Source of the DNA: Micrasema longulum
Taxonomy: Eukaryota; Arthropoda; Insecta; Trichoptera; Brachycentridae
Assembly: GCA_022494885.1 (NCBI GenBank)
Contig: JAGVSM010004562.1
Location: forward strand, 124,001-188,000
DNA length: 64,000 bases
Direction: 5' to 3'
How positions within the stretch are numbered: the stretch's first letter is position 1; each line of letters starts with the position of its first letter. The translations under genes were made by a program, and so were the position numbers. Below are positions 56,011 through 64,000 of this stretch, piece by piece. A model generated the notes under the pieces. It had not been told where the DNA came from and searched no databases. It saw only the letters and a program-made list of their open reading frames with translations.

Positions 56011-56234
56011 CATCACTGTCATTCTCTTTCCGCACCTAACCGTATTTTGATCATTTTTGTTACATGAATATAAAGTGATCAGTCCTACGCTTCACGTAAC
56101 AGTCTAGGGACTATGAAATATTCTAGTGTGAAACACCCTTTTAAATAATATTCTATATCAACCATGTCGGGAATCGAACCCGAGACCTCTTGCAATATAG
56201 GCAAACGCGCCGACCATTACACCACGAGTTCGAC
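56011..56234 (-). mobile_element. SINE-1, minus copy with an internal deletion
   Basis: CATCACTGTCATTCTCTTTC, CGCACC, then directly TATTTTGATCATTTTTGTTA, so the ACTGCATTGGTACACC segment is deleted. Then GTCTAGGGACTATGAAATAT, ATGTCGGGAATCGAACCCGA, GACCTCTTGCAATATAGGCA, GACCATTACACCACGAG. Confidence 0.8.
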
Positions 56235-56555
56235 TATATTATACTATTATTTTGTTGATTTGATTGATACCATTATTTTGAATATTTGACTATGTATGAA
56301 TCTCAATTTGTTTAATTTATATTTTAATATTTAAAAAAATGATGATAAAAAATGATAACCTGGTTTTTCTGGATTTTTATTCTATTGATTTTCATGTCAT
56401 TATGATTAAATCTAATTATTTTAATATGTATTTTTTATTGTTAATTATTTTGGCTTTATACGGGCACAGCCCAAAAAGCCGTAATAAGTTCATTAATATT
56501 TAAACGAGTGTATTTTTTTTTAATAATTAAAAAAAAAGTATATATATTGATAGAA
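56235..56555. other. AT-rich spacer
   Basis: No feature seen. Confidence 0.3.
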
Positions 56556-56559
56556 CTTG

Positions 56560-56870
56560 CTTACTCTGCATTCCTGTATCTTCTCATGCACGCATGTCAA
56601 TTATTCCGAATTTCGACATGTGTATCCAAAAGTTTTTGTTGGATTTGGTCGTGCCATATCTTTCTCTTTTTATCAACATTCACAAAGTAAATCTTTTAAG
56701 CCGTTCTGTTGCTGTCCATTCACTCTACATGTCCAAACCAACGGAAAATTTATTTCCTGATTTTGTCGACAATGTTAGTCTCAGCCTTACATAATGCACG
56801 GATATCGAGATTTGTTCACCTATCATACGTCGTCTTATCACACATTTGCACGAGAGCTCCCATTTTAATA
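56560..56870 (-). pseudogene. RTE-like LINE C-terminus (WFGHVE motif)
   Basis: One minus frame keeps a recognisable run with four stops: MGALVQMCDKTTYDR, TNLDIRALCKAETNIVDKIR, IFRWFGHVE, MDSNRTA, KIYFVNVDKKRKIWHDQIQQ, KLLDTHVEIRNN and HACMRRYRNAE. It fits DKIRExRLRWFGHVxRM...KxYxxxVxGxRxRGRPKxxWxDQ...L...R of RTE-type elements. Because this text has few stops on the other strand, several plus-strand open frames at 56.5-56.9 kb are shadows of it. Confidence 0.75.
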
Positions 56871-57225
56871 GAATTAAGGCTACTTTTACTATTGCTTTTT
56901 CCAACAGAATAGATCATTCACCTATTTTTTTGTAATTTATGCTGTGTGAACGAATACATAAATGTTTCTTTTTGATACTTTTATTACTGTAACAATTAAA
57001 ACAGTCACCTATGAATAATAAATTATTATTAAACAAAAACAATGCCACATTAAAATTATATGGTACTTGAGGAACAAATTTGGGTATGGCGTACCGTAGA
57101 CAAAACGTTATGATATGGTTAATTGTATGTAAAATTGGCTTGTCGGCACCAATTATAAAAGCTCATTGGGCCAATATATCCTCATAGTATTCGGAGGGTG
57201 AAATTAGTAGTGTACTTCTCCTAAT
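56871..57225. other. no recognisable feature
   Basis: AT-rich. Nothing identified. Confidence 0.3.
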
Positions 57226-57226
57226 G

Positions 57227-57516
57227 CGTGTCGAGTCCTAGAGGAGCGATATCGCGTAACTTACGACCCTGTGGAGTGCCCTTTGTAGGACTTCTGTCGC
57301 ATCCCCGAGTATTATTTAAATTAGATTAGAAGAAATGTGGTGACAGGATCTGCGCTCGAAAGTCTCTGTAGCAGGGATTCTAAACACAGGAAGGGTGGAT
57401 TCGAGCGCTCGTCTTAGGTTGCTCAAATCGTTTGTTCAAGATGGATCGTCAAAACTTGTCGGAGGAGGGACATAGCGATTTTAAAGAAGGGTCGTGTGTT
57501 CGTTCAAGGTAAGCTG
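57227..57516 (+). pseudogene. decayed coding sequence or exon, unidentified
   Basis: GC-rich island. One frame carries protein-like text for about 95 codons with three stops: CRVLEERYRVTYDPVECPL, DFCRIPEYYLN, IRRNVVTGSALESLCSRDSK, VAQIVCSRWIVKTCRRRDIA and ILKKGRVFVQGKL. Another frame is open from 57384 and includes ATG 57441 (MDRQNLSEEGHSDFKEGSCV, RS) up to AG|GTAAGC at 57508/57509, a good splice donor. The two readings compete: a relic of a mobile element or a first coding exon. I cannot name a family. Confidence 0.3.
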
Positions 57517-57973
57517 TAATGTCTATCCTAGATACTCGTAGGATACAACGTTTCTTCAACGTGGGCTACAAAGCACTCTAAATTTAATAATAACGCCATT
57601 ATATTAGAGCTTTAGTAAAATAATAATAATTTTTCCACTCGAATTATTTTGAAAGTTTCAATTCCAAAATACACATATATATTTAGCAGCTCGTAAAGTA
57701 ATGCAGACTACAATTTGTCAAATAAATAAAAAATAAATGTGTCTGTATCCCGCGATCATTTCTGCGTCCCAATGGACGGCAATACTACCAATAAAGGCAA
57801 TACTTTTTTATAGTTTTGAACGATGTTTATGTACTTATAATTATTCTTACGTCAGATCAAGGCTAACTATCAAAACTAAATTATTTTTAAATAAGGTTTT
57901 ATTTGTTTTTTTAATGGACTATCAATTATTTTAACTACTTTCACAATGGAAGGAATATGGCACCATGCGTATA
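57517..57973. other. AT-rich spacer
   Basis: No supported feature. The 65-codon frame at 57737-57934 is not recognised. Confidence 0.3.
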
Positions 57974-58669
57974 TCTTCTTTATATATATAATTGCTCTGT
58001 ACGTTTGATGTCACCGTACTCCTCCTAAACGGCTTACCGATTTACGTGCGAGAGATTTATTTTCAGAGAAATATAGATCTTTGCGCTGTGCGTGTTTGTA
58101 TATATCAAAATCTTCAATCGAGTATGTAAAAAAGAAGTTAGGAGCATAAATGTTTAATTCATCGATCTACCAGGATTATATTCAAGGAGAATGCATTTGC
58201 GAAAAAATGGAAAGATGTTTTTTGTTTTAAAAAAGTTTGTTTTTGAATGTTTACAAACAACATTTGTTTTTTGTGGATCTCATTTAAATGCTTTCCTTAA
58301 ATTCCTTATAATTTCTACCCATGTATTTCTTTTTACTGGGTTTTTAGTAATACTAAAGTAATATTTAATTTAAAACATTTAAAAAAATCATAATCCTACA
58401 TAAGTACACCCCTCTGTTGGTGCCGGAGTTTGACGTTTGCAAAAAGAACGCCATATTTGAAAAAAATATTTATTGTGTGTTTTGGAATTCAACTATAAAC
58501 AAGTACCTACTTAAATTCAATATTCGAACATTAACAATTTTTAGTTTTGGGATTCAATTACTTACAAGTACCTAGGTACACATACCTACTTATGAATGAA
58601 AAGTCTTTATCCAAGCTAATAGCAGGCAAGCAAACGTTCGGAAAGGTCAACGTTTGTCGGGTCCGCTAG
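57974..58669 (+). mobile_element. Helitron-like element, copy 4 (both ends present)
   Basis: Starts A|TCTTCTTTATATATATAATT and ends CGTTTGTCGGGTCCGCTAG|T, the same termini and A/T insertion context as the copy at 5.1-6.1 kb. Internal landmarks: CTAAACGGCTTACCGATTTA, CGTGCGAGAGATT, TTCCTTAAATTCCTTATAAT, CACCCCTCTGTTGGTGCCGG, CAAGTACCTAGGTACACATA, and CTTTATCCAAG. A deletion removed most of the THAP-like exon (only the LDK...FH end is left, with AT in place of the splice GT). Non-autonomous. Confidence 0.65.
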
Positions 58670-59293
58670 TAAATAAAATATATATATATATATTGTGTAT
58701 TTACAACTGCTTTAAATCCAAAATAGGCAATAAAAATAATCAAAGTTTCGTATTAAGAAACAAAGTAATGAACAAAAATATATGTAAACATATTTTTAAT
58801 ATGAGAATTGTAAACATCGTGATATTATTAAGTTTTATTTATTAAAAATGTGGGCTATGATAAAATAATACGCTTTGAAAAATGTTTGCATGAGATTTAT
58901 ATTTCACTTAGTTTACCATGGTAAAAATAATTTATAATCAAGATCTTTAGAGATTAAATGTGAAGTATTCGTTTTGAGGCGGTTGGCGTGAAAAAAAGAG
59001 CGATCTCTTTTGTGTTATTATTTTAAAACGATTTAGCGCCTTCCGGTAGTCAGTCTTGTTTCAGAAATATTCAAGCAATTTTGCACAATATCAATTAAAA
59101 ATACTTTGCCCAGGTGACTGCTAAAGACATGTATTTTAAAAATGGAAAGCGTGATTTACCACATCATTTTATTTTCATGTCAGCGTGTAAAAATGCTTTA
59201 TGAAATCCAAATCATGGGTACGGAGTCTATTACCCTATCAGGGGACCCCGACCGGTTTTAAAATTTTAAAATTCTTTATATTTTTTTATTATT
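58670..59293. other. no recognisable feature
   Basis: AT-rich with a TATA microsatellite at 58678-58692. Confidence 0.35.
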
Positions 59294-59294
59294 T

Positions 59295-59450
59295 CCATCA
59301 CAACAGGCCAGGGGGCCTAATTATAGAAGGGAGTTACTGTTCAGAACACCCAGGCTTTAAAATAACATTTATTTAATGTGTTCTCACCGGGAATCGAACA
59401 CGAAAACAATGAGTCAATTGCCTTATCCACTACGGCCTCGAGGCAGCCAT
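59295..59450 (-). mobile_element. SINE-2, second minus copy
   Basis: CATCACAACAGGCCAGGGGG, CCTAATTATAG, CAGAACACCCAGGCTTTAAA, CTCACCGGGAATCGAACACG (B-box region), TTATCCACTACGGCCTCGAG. Same order as 53.03-53.18 kb. The tRNA-like 5' half is diverged. Confidence 0.7.
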
Positions 59451-60345
59451 ATTCATTTATTATTTTTGTCTACATTTAGGCTCAACGTGGGTTCTACCTA
59501 ATGAACTAAATAGTATACGTACGATAAACAGGTTTTTTTAATGAAAAAAAAATAATAAGAAAGGTTGGATATCTCTGTTCTGGAGGGCTGTAAGGGTGGC
59601 TCACTTCATAATCCCCTATCGAACTACGATAAAGCTTCGAGGAAATGCAAAGCGCTCTGCTAAAGCTCTGTGGACTAGTTCGATCCATTTTTAGAAGGCT
59701 TCTTAGAAAGCTGACAGGCAATTAATCTTCTTTGTTTTTGTAAAATAATTATTTAAAATATCGTCGTGGTTTCGACTGTTATAATGAGAGATTGTTCCGT
59801 AGTAGCATAAACTAACGCAGTATTTTAATAGTGTTGTACAACTTTTAAACAACTACGATAAAATGGGTCGATACTGATCGTCGGCTGCTCTATAAGGACG
59901 TTTAGGACCTTAGATTTTAAATGTGAGTAAACAGTAGTTGCTATTGTTTATTTTAAATAAAGAACAACGTAAGAATTTTTTTATTTTTTATTAAGTATTT
60001 TAACTCAAAGGGCCAAATTGAGAGCCAAAAGGAGTATGTAATATTTTATCAAATAATTTTTACGTTCAATGTGATCCAAAATGAAACATTTTAGACCCCT
60101 TTCACTTTAATGTATAAAAAAAAAATACTTCATACATCATAAGCCTACTCTAATGAATATGTATGTGTGTGTATTTATGTATGTAAATATATTAAATACA
60201 TTTCTGTATATCCCTATACCTATGTGGGTACATTTCCTTATTTTTACTTATTGTTTCTTTTAGTTTTTTCAATGTTTTTCTTACTTTTAACCTAATATAC
60301 TTACTGATGTTACGCTGCTGCACTTGAAAGTATGACTTATACATG
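59451..60345. other. no recognised gene
   Basis: A GC-moderate block at 59570-59720 (CTGGAGGGCTGTAAGGGTGG, GGACTAGTTCGATCCATTTT) lies in a 71-codon minus frame with no known relative. The rest is AT-rich. Confidence 0.3.
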
Positions 60346-60385
60346 TAAAAGCCCGTAGGGCATATAAATAAATAAATAATAAACA
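60346..60385 (+). repeat. LINE-type 3' tail
   Basis: AAAAGCCCGTAGGGCATATA then AATAAATAAATAATAAA: a short GCCC...GGGC stem followed by an (AAATA)n tail, as at the ends of LINE copies in this window. Confidence 0.4.
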
Positions 60386-60769
60386 TGGTCACATACAAAA
60401 ATAATGATAAATACCTATTTAAATGGCGGACTTATTGCCTTATTTTTTACAGTATAATCAAAACAAGATAAAAAATATAATAGTAAAAATTAATTTAAAA
60501 AAATGTTATTTAATAACTAGAAACGAGGAACAATAATCCTAATCATACATGCGCTCTGTAGCTGCACGATGTGTTGGGATTTTTATTTATTATACAACGC
60601 CCTTGAGTTGATTTTGATTTGAGTAGAAAACTCCTTGATTATTTTCCGAATGCTTGAGTTAACTGTTTACCATATTGATGTGCCATATATATGTTTTGTT
60701 AAAATATTTGTTATAATTATTTTTAATGTTTCTAATCCTATATTTGTGGTGATATACTCATGTGTCTGT

Positions 60770-60895
60770 GTCATATAATTGCTCGTCCCATCTCAACTCA
60801 GGACTTTTAGTCCTATGGAGTTGGGACTGATGTCTAAAATAATGTGTAATGCCCTTAAGTAAATAAATAAACGAAATAAATAAATGTATTTCTTT
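60770..60895 (+). repeat. LINE-type 3' end with strong stem-loop and (AAATA)n tail
   Basis: A hairpin at 60786-60827 pairs TCCCATCTCAACTC with GGAGTTGGGA, and inside AGGACT with AGTCCT. Then TAATGCCCTTAAGTAAATAA and an (AAATA)n tail. A 3' hairpin before a simple repeat tail is typical of LINE ends recognised by the reverse transcriptase. The LINE body is absent. Confidence 0.5.
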
Positions 60896-61725
60896 AATTA
60901 ATTACATTTTTGTTTTGCCTCATTGTGTGGAATTAAAGTGTTTTTGATTTTGATAATTGTCTCAAATAATATACAATAAACTTATGTTTGTTAATAAATA
61001 AATAAAAATAATTAAAGAAATAATAATTTAGAGAGACACGATACATTTATTCTTACGCGATTTAAACAGAGATACTGAAGTAACGTCTTTGATAGTGGAT
61101 GGGAGATACTATATGAGAAGAAAGGTAAATTGTGAATCGGTATTAAGAGGGTGCTTTAAGAATAAAAATCAAGAGATTAATCATGAGCTGATGCGCATTT
61201 AAATCTTGCACGGAAGTATATAGGTGCGTTAGGACTATGAAGTCCAGGGATTAGAAGTGAGAGTCGAGTGGATTTTAGGTGATGTATATTAGAGAGGTAT
61301 TCAATGAGTAAAATTTCTCCGCAAGAGTGAAAAGCGTTAGTTGTACTGTACACGCTGGGTAGTTAGTAGAGCAACTAGCAACTGATTCATTTAGCTTACA
61401 GGGAACAGTTAGTTTGCCGTGTCGTAATTTAAGGGGACTGGTTAACAACGTTCATATCTACTATGCGCAGAGTGCGTGGAATAGCCTATTAGCGGAGACA
61501 TTTATTTTAGGGGACTCGGCATGCCAACTTTTCTCATAGGTGATGTCGAGCCAAGATCGCCAAACCACCGTAACCGACAAAAACAGGATTTTTTGGGAGA
61601 ACACTTTGTCTTCTTAATTATTAAATGACATCTGCCCATGCGCTTAACAACTGCAAGACGTGTTGTAATATTACTTTGTTGTATTATTAATTTATTTAAA
61701 TTTATTGATTTATTTTTACATTAAT
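60896..61725. other. no recognised gene
   Basis: 61.06-61.62 kb is less AT-rich (GATGTCGAGCCAAGATCGCC, AAACCACCGTAACCGACAAA) but frames are broken and nothing is identified. Confidence 0.3.
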
Positions 61726-61910
61726 ATCATCCTTCCCTATGCATAGGGCGCTGCATTGGTACACCAATTGCAGTATATCTTGATCATATGTGTTACATGA
61801 AGGTAAGATGATTAGTCTTACGCTTCAAGTACCAATCCAGGGACTATGCAATATTCTTGTGACCTCTTGCATGGTAGGCAGACGCGTTGACCACTACACC
61901 ACGAGGCTGA
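61726..61910 (-). mobile_element. SINE-1, minus copy with the B box deleted
   Basis: TCATCCTTCCCTATGCATAG, GGCGCTGCATTGGTACACCA, ATTGCAGTATATCTTGATCA, CAATCCAGGGACTATGCAAT, ATTCTTGT, then directly GACCTCTTGCATGGTAGGCA and TTGACCACTACACCACGAGG. About 55 bp including the B box are missing, so internal promoter function is lost. Confidence 0.8.
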
Positions 61911-62461
61911 CTTATAAACAATGATTATAAATAAAAATAATTTTGATAAAAGTGATTGTATTCATATTTTTTTCCATTATAAACTACGATTAATAATAAA
62001 AATAATGTGACCTCACTGGGGTTACCCATGCCGAGGACACTTACCAAAATACTTTTTTTATATTTTTACATTTGAGAATATACAATAAAGACTTAGTATA
62101 CAGACAGAAATAACAAAATGTTCAGATACTTTTAAACACTTCGTATTTATGTTTATATTTCATTTATACACACATTTATTATTTACATTATAAAACGTAC
62201 AATTAAAGAACAAAAACAAAACAATATTATTATATTTTTTAAATTTTCATAAACACACTAAATTTCTTTGTCAATTTCAAAAAATTGTAAAAAACGGCAA
62301 AATTTTTTACTGTCCATTCACTCTGTAGCTGCAAGATGGGCTGTAATGTTGATTTACTTCACAAAATTTGCGCTGTATAAATTATCTAACTATATAAGTT
62401 ATATACTCTGAGAACCAAATTTTGTTTCAAATATTTATTTTATTGATATCGTCATCATTAA
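61911..62461. other. AT-rich spacer
   Basis: No feature seen. Confidence 0.3.
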
Positions 62462-62608
62462 TGCGCCCCTTACCCGAATCGCTCTGAATGTAATTAGTTT
62501 CTGCTAGAAGAATAATGGTCTAAGGCATTTACAAACGTAAAACAAGGAAGAAAATGCTGAAATACACAAGGAAAGAAATGGAGACATGCCTTAGCTAATT
62601 GAAATGTT
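62462..62608 (-). repeat. dispersed repeat DR5, minus copy
   Basis: Complement of 55152-55298: GCGCCCCTTACCCGAATCGC, TCTGAATGTAATTAG, TGCTAGAAGAATAATGG, AGGAAAGAAATGGAGACATG, CCTTAGCTAATTGAAATG. Confidence 0.6.
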
Positions 62609-62654
62609 ACAAATCGCACTGATTTAAGAACAATGATTAAACTATTCATCATAA

Positions 62655-62825
62655 TTCTATGTCCGCTCCCTAGTTAGACATATGGTGTCCACAAAGAGCT
62701 TCCCTGCATCTCTGTTGGCTGCAAGCTCCTGTGCATCCTTCCAAGTCAGGTTTGCGTCCCGTAGTTCTGAAACAAACTGCCGACGATCAGTCAGCAACGG
62801 ACGTCAACGGACATTCAACCCACGA
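62655..62825 (-). pseudogene. RTE-like C-terminal scrap
   Basis: Minus strand: TDRRQFVSELRDANLTWKDA, QELAANRDAGKLFVDTI, CLTRERT, stop. The pattern ...D-x-RR ... W-x-x-A-x-x-x-A-x-x-R-x-x-W/G-x-x-x-V is that of the extreme C-terminus of RTE-type LINE proteins. It abuts the next LINE fragment at about 62826. Confidence 0.5.
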
Positions 62826-63540
62826 GTCAGAATATTGAATTTTAATTATCGCAGTAATGATGGAATATCGATTTATACCACTTGCCATGTATGCCAAACA
62901 TATATATGGAATCAATATTAGTTTTACGTTTTTGTAGACTGGAAATATTTAACATTTACTCTATATCAGCATAAGCATAATTACCTCTCTCTAGTCCAAG
63001 CATCCACGCTATTTTTCGAAACAAGCGATGTTGGACTGATTAAATGTGATTTATAGGATTGACATAGAACGGAGACCAGACCACGAAGGCACATTCTAGA
63101 AGAGGGTAAACAGTTGAGCAATAAATAGTTTTTTATTGTACGGACATGAGTAAAATCAGAGGATATTCTGTTAATGAAGCCAAGTAATTTCAGTGATTTA
63201 TTTACTGTATTATTTTTATGCTCGTTGTTTGTCAGTTTATAGTCCAAAACAACTCTTAAATCTCTGATGGACTTAACGACATCAATTTTGGAGTTTTCTA
63301 TTAGGTACTCGAAGGAAATCGGTTGTTTTGTTCTATGACATGACATTATTTTGCATTTTTTTAGATTTAGTTCTAATTTATTGACTTTACACCATTTATC
63401 GAAAGAGTTAATGTCTGATTGAAGAAAAAAACAGTCTTGTAAAGTTTGAACTATTCAAAGAATTTTGCTATCGTCCGCGAAGAGCCAAAAGCGAGAGAGA
63501 ATGATTTAGCAACATCATCAACATATTGTATAAATATCTT
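62826..63540 (-). pseudogene. LINE reverse transcriptase: FADD palm to C-terminal region
   Basis: Minus strand from about 63500: SRFWLFADDSKIL with both catalytic Asp residues intact, a TGA stop, then IVQTLQDCFFLQSDINSFDK, WCKVNKLELNLKKCKIMSCH, the 121-codon open part (63346-62981) with KSIRDLRVVLDYKLTNNEHK (DLGV motif as DLRV), KSLKLLGFINRISSDF, and LLNCLPSSRMCLRGLVSVLC; then SVDAWTRERNYAYADIE. Similar at DNA level to 43.47-43.64 kb. Frame is broken by at least one stop and several shifts toward the C-terminus. It is truncated at both ends; the fingers and N-terminal domains are missing. Confidence 0.8.
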
Positions 63541-63589
63541 CATAATCTAATCAAATCATGTTTGTCCTAATCAGTGCATGTGCTTGTTA

Positions 63590-63755
63590 AGATGCATGTC
63601 GAGTTAGTTTTATATTTTTATGCAACAACTATGGTGAAGATATACAGTGGGTTTTGCATGTTGGTTTAATTTGTGCCCTTACGAAGAGTCGAGTACGTCT
63701 CTAAGCCGGTAGACATAGAAAAGTCGGTAAGTGGTTATATACGAATATAAAATCA
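63590..63755 (+). repeat. dispersed repeat DR2, copy 4 (best preserved)
   Basis: ATGCAACAACTATGGTGAAG, TGGGTTTTGCATGTTGGTTT, CGAGTACGTCTCTAAGCCGG, AGACATAGAAAAGTCGGTAA, GTGG. It starts about 50 bp from the LINE fragment before it. Confidence 0.65.
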
Positions 63756-64000
63756 CTTTTAGTTTAATAATACTCTTGTTCACATGTTGTATTTTTGCAA
63801 AGCAGGTCCCTTTTTGTGCTTTTTAGTTACCTTTCATTCTGACTAAACGAATTTTACCAGCAGGCGGCAGTTGCAATAAATTGATTGTTATTAGGTACTA
63901 CAGTTTGTATATATTGAACGCTCTGCCAGGAGTACAATTCACTCCGGTAAGTTAATTTAAAGCTGAGTAAACAAAACATTTGTCAGAATGGTTTGTGTGT
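63756..64000. other. window end, nothing recognised
   Basis: AT-rich. No supported feature; a gene could continue beyond the window edge. Confidence 0.3.

Noticed and set aside
56508..56912. Four overlapping plus-strand open frames as genes
   Set aside because: They are shadows of a minus-strand RTE-like coding remnant with the WFGHVE motif.

Overview
This window looks like AT-rich nuclear DNA from an arthropod, most likely an insect. The clues are very high A+T, no long open reading frames or operon-like spacing, a deleted mariner element, many short decayed pieces of non-LTR retrotransposons (LINEs), tRNA-derived SINEs with an RNA polymerase III B box, and Helitron-like repeats. The order cannot be fixed from the sequence. 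No intact protein-coding gene, rRNA or functional tRNA gene was found. The window is best read as intergenic or long-intron sequence filled with transposable-element debris.

Layout. 0-4.5 kb: a LINE 3' end, an RTE-like reverse transcriptase (RT) scrap, two small dispersed repeats (here called DR2 and DR3), and a promoter-like E2F/CCAAT cluster near 4.0 kb. 5-9.2 kb: a Helitron-like element carrying a THAP-like exon, two copies of a fold-back repeat (FB1) and a separate hairpin element. 11.2-12.7 kb: an FB1 palindrome with two younger insertions nested in it. 14-21.5 kb: RTE-like and other LINE fragments, a second Helitron-like copy, a SINE. 22.6-25 kb: CRE-containing promoter-like motifs and the deleted mariner. 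27-36 kb: LINE pieces including a long minus-strand RT C-terminal region, a gene-like GC-rich stretch with a plausible 81-nt intron, and a third Helitron-like copy. 37-41 kb: DR2, DR3, SINE, a LINE ORF joined by an internal deletion, and the only strongly CpG-rich segment, a candidate promoter. 42-48 kb: a cluster of FB1 copies mixed with LINE and SINE copies, including the best FB1 copy. 50-64 kb: an interrupted SINE, further SINEs, an RTE-like C-terminus, a fourth Helitron-like copy with both ends, and a LINE RT fragment that keeps a FADD catalytic box.

The parts do not form a pathway. What links them is shared repeat history: the same few families (SINE-1, SINE-2, FB1, DR2-DR5, the Helitron-like family, two or three LINE lineages) recur and interrupt each other, which gives relative insertion ages. 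Candidate host features are two or three promoter-like clusters and several exon-like pieces with good splice signals. All are weakly supported and flagged as such. Most 60-140 codon open frames here are not evidence of genes. Family assignments were made by eye, without a database search.
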